A stretch of 64,000 bases of DNA from Nostoc edaphicum CCNP1411 (GTDB lineage: Bacteria; Cyanobacteriota; Cyanobacteriia; Cyanobacteriales; Nostocaceae), in assembly GCF_014023275.1 (NCBI RefSeq), contig NZ_CP054698.1, positions 7,029,001-7,093,000 on the forward strand, written 5' to 3'. The stretch's first letter is position 1. Each line of letters starts with the position of its first letter. The notes beneath the pieces are model-generated. The model searched no databases and was not told where the DNA came from. It was given only the letters and a program-made list of their open reading frames with translations. Shown one piece after another: positions 1 through 9,075 of the stretch. Both the position numbers and the translations under genes were made by a program.

Positions 1-1909
1 TGGGAAAGATGTCATTGTGGTGAAGCTAGGACAACATTTTAGCAAACTTAGTGAGCGTATTTATGCGATTAATCCGCAAAGTCGAGATGACTATGAAGTA
101 TTGCTCAAAGAACTGCTTACACTTGGTAAAATTCCCCCAAATATTGCTCATTTATGGAGTTTAAATCGCTTTGAAAATCGTCAAATAGGTCAGTATTTAG
201 AATTCAACAGTTTGCTGTTTTTAACCCAAAGTCTTGAAAAGCTAAAAATTAGCGATCGCCTACAAATATGGGTTGTATCAAACCAGATTCAAGAAGTTAA
301 TGGTAATGAAACTCTCGACCCAGAAAAGGCAACTATATTAGGCTTATGTAAGGTTATTCCTCAAGAGTATCCTAATATTGTTTGTCGAAATATAGATTTT
401 GTTTTAAATAAACGCCCAAATGCCTTTACTGAAGAGGGAATAACAGGAGATGATCACAGTTATATCGTAGACCAAATTATGAGCGAGGTTGATGCTTTGT
501 CGCCTGATTTGGTTGTTGCATATCGCGATCGTTACCGCTGGGTTCAAACATTTGAATCAGTACATTTAGAGTCAGCAGTTGGAGAAAAAACTCTGCTGAG
601 AAAAGAAGGAGTTTACCTCTTTCCAGGCGGATTAGAAAGTTTTGGAGTTGTACTTGCAGAATATTTGGCAAAAACCCTAAGAGCAAAACTCATATTTATT
701 GAAGATTCCGTTTTTCCAGAAAAAGATGAATATTCGCAATGGCTGAAAATTCATCCTCAAGAAGACGAAGTGAGTCGCAAAATCCAAAAACTCTTAGCAT
801 TAAAAGAATTAGGTACAGAAGTTTTGGTAGTCCGTACAGATACAACTAACTATGAACAAATGTACCAAAGCCTTGCACCTGAGAAGATTGGTCAAATTCA
901 TGGGGTTATCTATTCAAATGGAAAAATACGTGAAAATATATTTTGCTCGATTCCAGAAATTGCTCAGACAGAGCTAGAAAAAATACTTGAGTTTCAACGT
1001 CAGAATATTACCATATTAGAACAAGTTTTCGAGAATAGAAAGTTAGATTTTTGGATCAATTTTTCTTCTTTATCTGCCATTTTAGGAGGATTTGGGTTAG
1101 CTTTATACTCAGGAGTTAATCAGTTAACAGATACCTTTACTCAAAAACATAACCAAAATAAAAAACTCCACCCACAAGGGGATGAAGTTTTTGGGCATGG
1201 GGAATGGGGAATGGGGAATGGGGAAGAAGTTAGCAATGACCAATGCCCAATGCCCCAAGCGACGGGGCGACTATCCCTATTCACCCACAAGAGAATGGAG
1301 TTTCCCGTCGCTTTGAATAAATCTTTACCTTGGATCACCATAAATTGGGATAAATTACAACTGAATACCAGCCAAGAGCAAAAAACATTTAAACAGATAT
1401 CTGAGACAGAATTAGCAATTACTGAAACAGAAAGTTTAGAAGTATTTCAACGGATATTCTCTTTAGGAGAAGTAACTCAGTTTGTTGTGTCCACAGTGGA
1501 TCTTAAAGCTAGATACGAACGCACGTTTAAACTTAACCCTCTACTAAATTCAAAGTCTTCCAATCAAGTAGATTCATCCTCAGCTTACTTCAGACATAAC
1601 CTGAGTAATTCCTATGTTGCTCCAACTAACAAGTTAGAAAAACAAATAGCCGAAGTTTGGCAAGAAGTTCTGGGGATTACACAAGTAGGTATTTACGATA
1701 ACTTCTATGAGTTAGGGGGAGACTCTCTGATTGCAACTCAACTAGTTTCTCGATTGCGAGCCAAGTTTCCAGTGGAGTTACCACTGCGTGACCTTTTGGT
1801 GCAAGCAATGATACCAGCCAAGCAAGCAGAAATGGTTGAGCAACTTCTGTTGGAGAAAATTGAAGAATTATCGGAAGAAGAAGTAGAAGCTCTTTTGGTT
1901 AATGATTAA
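1..1909 (+). CDS. Polyketide synthase, C-terminal part (ketoreductase-like and carrier domains), 5'-truncated by window edge
   Basis: The frame is open to the left edge, so the GTG at 17 is an internal codon and the true start lies outside. Counting from that codon, residues 1-60 match the linker before PKS ketoreductases, residues 190-400 form a KR-like domain and residues 545-620 a carrier domain with GGDSL, whose Ser takes phosphopantetheine. The KR keeps the Ser (FSSLS) and Tyr/Asn (YSGVN) positions, but the nucleotide-binding TGGLGGIG reads PGGLESFG and the usual catalytic Lys aligns with Gln. It is therefore probably inactive. About 50 residues encoded by a repeat (near 1163-1316) interrupt the KR. 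The acidic tail (SEEEVEALL) resembles docking tails that hand the chain to a following NRPS, here 33 bp downstream. Confidence 0.88.
   Translation, partial: GKDVIVVKLGQHFSKLSERIYAINPQSRDDYEVLLKELLTLGKIPPNIAHLWSLNRFENRQIGQYLEFNSLLFLTQSLEKLKISDRLQIWVVSNQIQEVNGNETLDPEKATILGLCKVIPQEYPNIVCRNIDFVLNKRPNAFTEEGITGDDHSYIVDQIMSEVDALSPDLVVAYRDRYRWVQTFESVHLESAVGEKTLLRKEGVYLFPGGLESFGVVLAEYLAKTLRAKLIFIEDSVFPEKDEYSQWLKIHPQEDEVSRKIQKLLALKELGTEVLVVRTDTTNYEQMYQSLAPEKIGQIHGVIYSNGKIRENIFCSIPEIAQTELEKILEFQRQNITILEQVFENRKLDFWINFSSLSAILGGFGLALYSGVNQLTDTFTQKHNQNKKLHPQGDEVFGHGEWGMGNGEEVSNDQCPMPQATGRLSLFTHKRMEFPVALNKSLPWITINWDKLQLNTSQEQKTFKQISETELAITETESLEVFQRIFSLGEVTQFVVSTVDLKARYERTFKLNPLLNSKSSNQVDSSSAYFRHNLSNSYVAPTNKLEKQIAEVWQEVLGITQVGIYDNFYELGGDSLIATQLVSRLRAKFPVELPLRDLLVQAMIPAKQAEMVEQLLLEKIEELSEEEVEALLVND
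1163..1316. repeat. Interspersed repeat inserted in frame into the PKS gene
   Basis: Imperfect GGGGAAT tandem units occupy about 1193-1225. Next come ccaatgcccaatgcccc and an inverted repeat, AAGCGACGGG (1257-1266) against CCCGTCGCTT (1304-1313). Outer arms AAACTCCA (1163-1170) and TGGAGTTT (1296-1303) are also complementary. Units of this kind are normally intergenic in cyanobacteria and recur elsewhere in this window. The insert keeps the reading frame and adds low-complexity Gly/Met/Pro-rich residues not expected in a ketoreductase. Confidence 0.75.
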
Positions 1910-1942
1910 TGCTCAATTAATAATTACAAATAACTCTTGAAA

Positions 1943-4900
1943 ATGGATAAACAATACTCAAATTTATCACCTGCGAAAAAAGCCCTTCTAGAAAAATGGA
2001 AGGGAGGAAAGTTTCAAGCTGATAAAATTCCCCAGCGTCAGTTTTCTAACAATATTCCCCTATCTTTCTCTCAACAAAGGCTGTGGTTTATTGACCAACT
2101 TTACCACGGGAGTTCTTTCTATAATATTTCCAGTGCCTTTCATTTAAAAGGATTGCTTAATATTACAGCACTGAAGCAAAGTCTTAATGAAATCCTCAAG
2201 CGTCATGAAGTTTGGCGCACAACTTTTGCACTTGTTAATGGAGAACCAGTGCAGGAGATAGCACCGGAATTAACTTGGGAATTACCCATTATTAACTTTG
2301 AGCATTTATCTGGCAAAAATTGGGAGCCTAATGTTAAAAAACTTGCAATTGATTCAGCAAAGAAACCCTTCAATTTAGCTAAAGGGCCTCTAGTGAGAGC
2401 AACTTTACTGCGCTTGGGTGAGGAAGAACACATTTTCCTTTTGACCATGCATCACATTATTACGGATGGATGGTCTATTGGTGTGTTTTTAGGAGAATTG
2501 GCAACGCTATATGCAGCGTTTGCTACAAATCAGCATTCTCCCTTACCCGAACTCCCCATTCAGTATGCAGATTTTGCGATTTGGCAGCGCGATCGCTTAC
2601 AAGGTAAAGTACTAGAAACCCAATTCAATTACTGGAAGCAACAACTGGGTGGCGAACTACCCTTACTCCAGTTACCTACAGATAATCCGCGTCCTGCTGT
2701 TACCACTTTTACTGGTGCAAAGCAATACTTTACGTTCTCTAAAACCTTAACAGATGCACTTAACCAATTAAGCCAGCGCGAAGATGTCACTTTATTTATG
2801 ACTTTGTTGGCAGCATTTAATACATTACTATACTGTTATACAGATCAAGAAGATATCCTAGTTGGTTCGCCAATTGCGAACCGTAACCGAGCCGAATTAG
2901 AAGGAATGCTGGGTTTATTTGTCAATACTTTGGTGTTGCGTAATAATCTCAGTGGTAATCCTCGCTTTTGCGAACTTCTACATCGAGTTCGTGAGGTGAC
3001 TCTCGACGCTTATGCACATCAAGATTTGCCTTTTGAGAAGCTTGTAGAACAATTGCAACCAGAGCGAGATTTAAGCCGGAATCCACTTTATGAAGTTATG
3101 TTTGTCCTGCAAAATACGCCAACGTCTATGCAGGAAGTTTCTGGTTTAACCTTGCGTCCTTTGCAGTTGGATAACGGTACGGCTCAGTTGGATATTTTCC
3201 TATCCATGTCCGAATCTCAACAAGGTTTAACAGGGTTTTTGGAGTACAACACGGACATTTTTGAGGATGCAACAATTACCCGGTTCATCAGTAATTTTCA
3301 AACTTTATTGGAAAGTATTGTTGTAAATCAAGAGCAGCACATATCCCAATTATCACTACTAACTGCTAAGGAGCGAGAGCAACTATTTGAATGGAACAAG
3401 ACCGAGGCAGATTATCCACAAAATGCCTCTCTACATCAATTATTTGAGCAGCAAGTCGAGCGATCGCCTGATAAATTAGCATTAATTAATCAAACCCAAG
3501 AACTGACTTATTCCCAACTTAACCAGAGGGTTAATCAGCTTACCCATTATTTACAAAAACAAGGTGTAGGACAAGAAACTCTTGTTGGTATTTGCCTCGA
3601 ACGTTCAGTAGAAATGGTTGTGGGGATTCTGGCTATTCTCAAAGCTGGTGGTGCTTACATTCCTCTCGATCCTAATTATCCAGTAGAACGCCTTGGATTC
3701 ATGCTGTCTGATTCTCAGGTATCGGTGTTAATCACCCAACAAGAGATATTAGAAAAACTGCCTGTATCTTCAGCTAAAATTGTTTGCCTAGACATCCACA
3801 AAGACGAAATTATTCAAGAAAGTCAGGAAAATCCTGTCAACACCTCAAAAGCTGATCATCTCGCCTATATTATCTACACTTCTGGTTCTACAGGCACTCC
3901 TAAAGGTGTTCTTGGTACTCATCGCGGTACAGTCAATGGTTTGCACTGGCTGTGGAAAAATTATCCTTTTACAAAAGAGGAAGTTTGTTGTCAAAAAACA
4001 GCTATTAGTTTTGTAGATTCAGTATGGGAGATTTTTGCACCATTACTTCAGGGAGCTCCCACTGTAATTATTCCTGATGCAATTGTGCTAGATCCACAAT
4101 TATTTATAGAAACTCTGGCAAATTACAAAGTGACGCGGATAGTACTTGTTCCTTCACTACTGCGCTTATTTTTTAATAGCTATAGTCATCTGATCAAAAA
4201 CTTATCACATCTAAAACTTTGGATAACTAGTGGCGAAGCACTATCTATTGATTTAGCTCAAACTTTCCGAAAACTAATGCCATTGGCAAAACTAATCAAC
4301 CTTTATGGTTCATCGGAAGTTTCTGCAAATGTCACTTACTACGACACTAGTTTGCTGACAGATAAATCAACTAGTGTTCCCATTGGTCGCCCTGTTGATA
4401 ATACCCAAATATATGTATTGAATGGTCATTTGAAAGCAAGCCCTGTAGGAGTGATTGGCGAACTTTATGTTGGTGGTGATGGATTAGCAAGGGGATATTT
4501 AAACCGTCTGGAATTAACTCAGGAACGCTTTATTAATAATCCCTTTGTTCCAGGAAATAAACTTTATAAAACTGGTGATTTAGCGCGTTATCTCAACGAT
4601 GGCAATCTTGAGTATTTGGGTCGCCGTGATGACCAGGTAAAAATTCGCGGCTTTCGGGTGGAACTGGGGGAAATTGTCGCAGCGATCGCACAACATCCAG
4701 ATGTGCGAGAATCGGTTGTTATTAACCAAGATCAGGCTCAAGACTCAAGTCGTCTGATTGCATATATCGTGACAGATAAGCAAGACATAGCGACACAACT
4801 GTTGCCTAAATTGCAACAAAAGCTGCCAAATTATATGATTCCATCTACTTTCGTAGTATTGGATGCAATACCCCTAACACCTAATGGGAAAGTAGATAAA

Positions 4901-6040
4901 CAAGCTCTGAGTGCGTCTACCCTTGCAACCGACCAGGTTATCCGGCAAAACGTCACTCAATCTTTTGTTGCTCCCCGAAATTTTACAGAATTAGGCTTGG
5001 TGAAGATTTGGGAAAATCTTCTGAATACTAAGCCGATTGGGGTAACAGATAACTTTTTTGATGTGGGTGGTCACTCATTTTTAGCAGTTCGCTTAATGGC
5101 TCAAATTTACGATCGATTTGGGCACAATCTTCCCCTATCTAATCTTTTTGAAAACCCAACTATTGAAAAACTAGCGACTATTGTCAGTCAGCCATTCCGT
5201 GATAGCTCCAGTTCTCCTCTAGTAGCAATTCAGTCTTCAGGTTCTAGGATGCCTTTCTTCTGTATACATGGTGCCGGTGGAGGTATTCGTAACTATTTCA
5301 ACTTGTCTAGAAGACTGGGTGAAGACTATCCGTTTTATGCTTTAGAACATATCCCTGGCCAAGAGGAACCTGAAATAATTTCAGTAGAGAAAACAGCAAC
5401 TCGCTATATCCAGGAAATTCGTCAGCGACAACCGAATGGCCCTTATCTTTTAGGTGGTTTTTGTTACGGTGGTGTCATTGCTTTTGAAATGGCACAACAA
5501 TTGCAAAGGCAAGGTCAAATCGTAGGTTTATTAGTTGTCATCGACGCTATATTACCTGAAACTACCATTAAACCAGGAGAGGATGATGATGCAAAATTCT
5601 TACTCCGCATGGCAGAATCGATTAAAACTAACAATAGTATAGACTTTTCAGTTCCTTTTGAAGAACTGCAAAATTTATCACTAGATGAGCAATTTCACTT
5701 GATAAATAAAAAAACAAACTTTATTTTTAGCGACACAGAGATTAAGGATTTTCTCCGCTATTACAAACTTTTCAAAGTTCATGTCCAAGCTATGCGAGAT
5801 TATGTCCCACAAGTTTATCCTCATCAAATGAATCTCTTTCGAGCGAATGAGGCAATTATTCATGACTTTCAAAGTCCAGAATTTCATACTGATGACCCCT
5901 TACTAGGTTGGGGCAAATATTCCAGCCAATCTATACAGGTCATTGAACTTCCAGGGGATCATTTCTCAATGTTCGTTGAACCTCATATTCAGGAATTAGC
6001 AAATCAGTTAAGAATTTGTATTGACAATGCTCACTCTTAG
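1943..6040 (+). CDS. Terminal NRPS module (C-A-PCP-TE)
   Basis: This protein of about 1365 residues condenses, loads and releases the last building block. The condensation domain (about 40-480) has HHIITDGWS near residue 170. The adenylation domain (490-1010) has YTSGSTGTPKG near 642. The carrier domain has GGHSF near 1040, and a thioesterase spans 1125-1365. In core A4 the pocket reads F-V-D-S-V-W, placing Asp at position 236 rather than 235. My full code reading is V-D-W-S-I-S-L-A-N-K, closest to beta-alanine-type pockets. The thioesterase nucleophile motif is GFCYG, a Cys where most have Ser, with His in GDHFS near 1337. ATG at 1943 is preferred to the upstream TTG at 1937; no good ribosome site is visible. 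The stop codon lies in the edge of a repeat element. Confidence 0.93.
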   Translation: MDKQYSNLSPAKKALLEKWKGGKFQADKIPQRQFSNNIPLSFSQQRLWFIDQLYHGSSFYNISSAFHLKGLLNITALKQSLNEILKRHEVWRTTFALVNGEPVQEIAPELTWELPIINFEHLSGKNWEPNVKKLAIDSAKKPFNLAKGPLVRATLLRLGEEEHIFLLTMHHIITDGWSIGVFLGELATLYAAFATNQHSPLPELPIQYADFAIWQRDRLQGKVLETQFNYWKQQLGGELPLLQLPTDNPRPAVTTFTGAKQYFTFSKTLTDALNQLSQREDVTLFMTLLAAFNTLLYCYTDQEDILVGSPIANRNRAELEGMLGLFVNTLVLRNNLSGNPRFCELLHRVREVTLDAYAHQDLPFEKLVEQLQPERDLSRNPLYEVMFVLQNTPTSMQEVSGLTLRPLQLDNGTAQLDIFLSMSESQQGLTGFLEYNTDIFEDATITRFISNFQTLLESIVVNQEQHISQLSLLTAKEREQLFEWNKTEADYPQNASLHQLFEQQVERSPDKLALINQTQELTYSQLNQRVNQLTHYLQKQGVGQETLVGICLERSVEMVVGILAILKAGGAYIPLDPNYPVERLGFMLSDSQVSVLITQQEILEKLPVSSAKIVCLDIHKDEIIQESQENPVNTSKADHLAYIIYTSGSTGTPKGVLGTHRGTVNGLHWLWKNYPFTKEEVCCQKTAISFVDSVWEIFAPLLQGAPTVIIPDAIVLDPQLFIETLANYKVTRIVLVPSLLRLFFNSYSHLIKNLSHLKLWITSGEALSIDLAQTFRKLMPLAKLINLYGSSEVSANVTYYDTSLLTDKSTSVPIGRPVDNTQIYVLNGHLKASPVGVIGELYVGGDGLARGYLNRLELTQERFINNPFVPGNKLYKTGDLARYLNDGNLEYLGRRDDQVKIRGFRVELGEIVAAIAQHPDVRESVVINQDQAQDSSRLIAYIVTDKQDIATQLLPKLQQKLPNYMIPSTFVVLDAIPLTPNGKVDKQALSASTLATDQVIRQNVTQSFVAPRNFTELGLVKIWENLLNTKPIGVTDNFFDVGGHSFLAVRLMAQIYDRFGHNLPLSNLFENPTIEKLATIVSQPFRDSSSSPLVAIQSSGSRMPFFCIHGAGGGIRNYFNLSRRLGEDYPFYALEHIPGQEEPEIISVEKTATRYIQEIRQRQPNGPYLLGGFCYGGVIAFEMAQQLQRQGQIVGLLVVIDAILPETTIKPGEDDDAKFLLRMAESIKTNNSIDFSVPFEELQNLSLDEQFHLINKKTNFIFSDTEIKDFLRYYKLFKVHVQAMRDYVPQVYPHQMNLFRANEAIIHDFQSPEFHTDDPLLGWGKYSSQSIQVIELPGDHFSMFVEPHIQELANQLRICIDNAHS

Positions 6041-6207
6041 AGGTTGTTTGAAAAGTGTTTTGCTGTGACTTTAGGCACTTTTCGATCCCCCCTAACCCCC
6101 CTTAAAAAGGGGGGAACCGGAATGGAATCAAAGTCCCCCTTTTTAAGGGGGATTTAGGGGGATCGAAAATTTTTGATACCGACAAGAGGATTTTTCAAAC
6201 ATCCTCT
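6039..6207. repeat. MITE-like inverted-repeat element
   Basis: The terminal arms AGAGGTTGTTTGAAAA (from 6039) and TTTTTCAAACATCCTCT (to 6207) are complementary over about 16 bp with one or two mismatches. Inside lies a second long inverted repeat built from CCCCCCTTAAAAAGGGGG and CCCCCTTTTTAAGGGGG. It encodes nothing and separates the NRPS from the P450 genes. It could act as a transcript hairpin. A degenerate relative lies at 21889-21988. Confidence 0.7.
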
Positions 6208-6236
6208 TATATAAAGAACGCGAGTAAAAAAGACCG

Positions 6237-7610
6237 ATGAAACTACCCCCAGGGCCGCAAACCCCCACTTGGCTGCTAAATCAGCAATTCCAAGCTGACC
6301 CCTTTGGCTATATGGATGCTATTAGCCAACGCTATGGTGACTTAGTTACCTTAATGTCTGATTCTAACCCAATAGTTTATGTCAGCAATCCCTCGGCGAT
6401 CAAGCAGATTTTTACCAACACCAAAGAAATTACAGCTAGGGGTGCATTAAACCAAAATTTTGCTTTTATGACAGGAAAGCAAGGAGTACTTCAACTCGAT
6501 GGTTTACGTCACAAACATCGGCGCAAACTATTAATGCCTGCTTTTCATGGTGCGCGGATGCAAGCTTGTGGACAACGTATCTGTGAACTCACAGAAAAAA
6601 TCATGAGTCAACAGGCGATTGCAAAACCTTTCATTGCCTACCCTACTATCGAAGATATCACTCTGCGGGTAGGTATAGAAGTTGTCTTGGGTTTAAATGA
6701 AGGCGATCGCTATGAGAAAATTAAGCATCTATTTGCTTGTGCCAACAAACAAGCCCAATCTCTTCTATTTAAACTCACAACAAAACTCCCCTTTGGGCAA
6801 CGGGATTTAGGCCGCTGGAGTCCCTGGGGATACCGTCTTCACCTCCGACGAGAACTTTTTCAAATGCTGTACGCCCAAGTCCAAGAACGCCGTCAGCAGG
6901 CAGATCGCTCTCGCACTGATATCCTCTCTGACCTGTTATTTGCTCATGATGAAACAGGCGAACTACTAAGTGATGAAGAGGTGCGCGATCTCCTATTGTC
7001 ACCCATATTCGCATCTGGTGATGCTTCAGCAACTGCGATCGCTTGGTCACTATACTGGGTTCATAGTTTACCTATTGTTCACGAACGATTGCTTCAAGAA
7101 CTCGATAGCCTGGGTAATTCTCCAGATCCAATGAGTATTGCGGCATTGCCTTATCTCAGTGCCGTGTGTAATGAAGCTTTGCGAATTTACCCGACTCAGT
7201 TATTCACATTTCCCAGGTTGGTAGAATCACCAGTTGAAGTGATGGGTTATGAATTGAATCCAGGAACAATACTTATTGGTAATATTTATTCAACCCATCA
7301 ACGTGAAGATTTATATCCGCAACCAAAGCAATTTCAGCCAGAACGCTTTCTAGAAAAACAATTTTCGAGCTATGAATTTCTCCCATTCGGTGGCGGCGCT
7401 CGTAATTGTATTGGTGGAGCTTTTGCTTTGTTTGAAATGAAGCTGATACTAGCAACGATTCTTTCACGTTATCAATTAGCACTAGTTAATAAACGACCAG
7501 AGAAACCAAAATTTGAAGGTCTGATTTGTTATCCATCTAGTGGCGTGAAAATGCTCATACATAGTCGTCGTCAAACACAGTCACAGCCGTTGGTTGTTAG
7601 TTCAATTTAA
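6237..7610 (+). CDS. Cytochrome P450, CYP110-like (first of tandem pair)
   Basis: A haem monooxygenase of 457 residues, probably tailoring the PKS/NRPS product. It shows the N-terminal proline-rich start typical of CYP110 (LPPGPQTP), the ExxR helix in NEALR, and the haem-binding loop FGGGARNCIG with the Cys ligand near residue 391. The I-helix oxygen-activation segment reads SGDASATA. The acid is present, but the usual Thr after it is Ala followed by Ser, as in P450eryF (Glu-Ala-Ser). No transmembrane anchor is evident. It lies 41 bp before a paralogue. CYP110s in other cyanobacteria include fatty-acid and alkane hydroxylases, so the substrate is open. Confidence 0.93.
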   Translation: MKLPPGPQTPTWLLNQQFQADPFGYMDAISQRYGDLVTLMSDSNPIVYVSNPSAIKQIFTNTKEITARGALNQNFAFMTGKQGVLQLDGLRHKHRRKLLMPAFHGARMQACGQRICELTEKIMSQQAIAKPFIAYPTIEDITLRVGIEVVLGLNEGDRYEKIKHLFACANKQAQSLLFKLTTKLPFGQRDLGRWSPWGYRLHLRRELFQMLYAQVQERRQQADRSRTDILSDLLFAHDETGELLSDEEVRDLLLSPIFASGDASATAIAWSLYWVHSLPIVHERLLQELDSLGNSPDPMSIAALPYLSAVCNEALRIYPTQLFTFPRLVESPVEVMGYELNPGTILIGNIYSTHQREDLYPQPKQFQPERFLEKQFSSYEFLPFGGGARNCIGGAFALFEMKLILATILSRYQLALVNKRPEKPKFEGLICYPSSGVKMLIHSRRQTQSQPLVVSSI

Positions 7611-7650
7611 CAGCTATCGATTATTAAACAATTAACAATAAAAAATCCTA

Positions 7651-9054
7651 ATGAAACTACCTGAAGGGCCAAAAACTTCTACCCGGTTACTGAGTCGTCA
7701 ATTTAAGACCGATCCCCTCCGCTTATTGGATGCTATGAGCGATCGCTATGGTGACATTTTCACTGTTATGGCTGATTCTACACCGATAGTATACGTCAGT
7801 AACCCACAAGGAATAAAGCAGATTTTTACGAGTACCAAAGAAATTACAGCTTCTGGTAAATTGAACCAAGGTAGCGCTTTATTACTGGGAAACAACGGAT
7901 TACTCATGCTTGATGGCTTGCGCCACAAACATCGACGGCAGTTGTTGATGCCTCCCCTGCATGGAACTAGGGTAAAATCATACGGGCAGCGTATCTGTCA
8001 AGTTACAGAGCAAGTTATGAACGATCTGGCGATGCCTGGATTGGGCTACGCCTACGGTAAATCTTTTTATGCCTACCCAACCGTGCAAAAGATTACCTTA
8101 GAGGTGATATTGCAAGCTTTATTTGGTTTACATGAGGGAGAGCGTTATGAACAATTTAGGCAACTCCTTTCTAATTTATTAAGTTTCGCCCGGTCTCGTT
8201 GGTTGAGGTTATCCTTGTCCTATCCCTTTTTCAGACGAGATTTAGGTCGGTGGAGTCCGTGGGGATATTGGCTTGATTTGCAGCGACAATTTGATAAACT
8301 ACTCTACACCGAAATTGCAGAACGGCGAGCAAAAACAGATCCCACACGCAGCGATGTACTCTCTGAACTATTATTTGCTCACGATGAAACTGGTCAACCA
8401 ATGTCCAATGAAGATATCCGGGGCATCTTCCCATCATTGTTATTGGGTGGTCAAGATGCCTCAGCTACTGCCATAACTTGGGCATTATACTGGATTCACC
8501 GTTTGCCTGCCGTTCGGGAACGATTGTTAGAAGAACTCAGTACCCTTGGGGAATCTCCAGATCCAATGAGTATTGTTGCACTACCCTACCTCAGTGCTGT
8601 TTGTAATGAATCGCTACGCATTTATCCAACTCAGGTAGTTACATTTCCCCGACTAGTAGAATCACCAATTCAGTTGATGGACTACGAATTGAGTCCAGGG
8701 ACAATAGTCATAGGCTGTATTTATCTAACACATCAGCGTGAGGATTTATACCCACAGCCAAAGCAATTCCAGCCAGAACGCTTTTTGGAGCGACAATACT
8801 CTCCCTACGAATTTTTACCATTTGGTGGTGGTGCTCGTCGCTGTCCGGGCGAGGTATTAGCACTTTTTGAAATGAAGCTAGTCTTAGCAACCATGCTCCG
8901 GCGCTATCAACTGGCACTAGCGGATGAAAAAAAAGTAGAAAAACCCAAGGCTAGAGGTGTTAACTATCCGCCTGCTAGCGGCTTGAAAATGTTGATGCTC
9001 GAAGTAAATCCACCTCCAGAGCGATCGCAAGAGCTTGTTACTAATTTTACTTAA
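7651..9054 (+). CDS. Cytochrome P450, CYP110-like (second of tandem pair)
   Basis: A 467-residue paralogue of the preceding P450, probably from tandem duplication because long stretches match (WSPWGY, SPDPMSI, YPQPKQFQPERFLE). The haem loop is FGGGARRCPG with Cys near 398, and the ExxR motif is NESLR. The I-helix reads GGQDASATA, again Asp-Ala-Ser instead of acid-Thr. A short insertion after the B/C region (around MPGLGYAYGKS) is absent from the first copy. It is followed 21 bp later by an Fe-S protein gene that may supply electrons. Confidence 0.93.
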   Translation: MKLPEGPKTSTRLLSRQFKTDPLRLLDAMSDRYGDIFTVMADSTPIVYVSNPQGIKQIFTSTKEITASGKLNQGSALLLGNNGLLMLDGLRHKHRRQLLMPPLHGTRVKSYGQRICQVTEQVMNDLAMPGLGYAYGKSFYAYPTVQKITLEVILQALFGLHEGERYEQFRQLLSNLLSFARSRWLRLSLSYPFFRRDLGRWSPWGYWLDLQRQFDKLLYTEIAERRAKTDPTRSDVLSELLFAHDETGQPMSNEDIRGIFPSLLLGGQDASATAITWALYWIHRLPAVRERLLEELSTLGESPDPMSIVALPYLSAVCNESLRIYPTQVVTFPRLVESPIQLMDYELSPGTIVIGCIYLTHQREDLYPQPKQFQPERFLERQYSPYEFLPFGGGARRCPGEVLALFEMKLVLATMLRRYQLALADEKKVEKPKARGVNYPPASGLKMLMLEVNPPPERSQELVTNFT

Positions 9055-9075
9055 ATATGCAGCTAACTCATCAAT

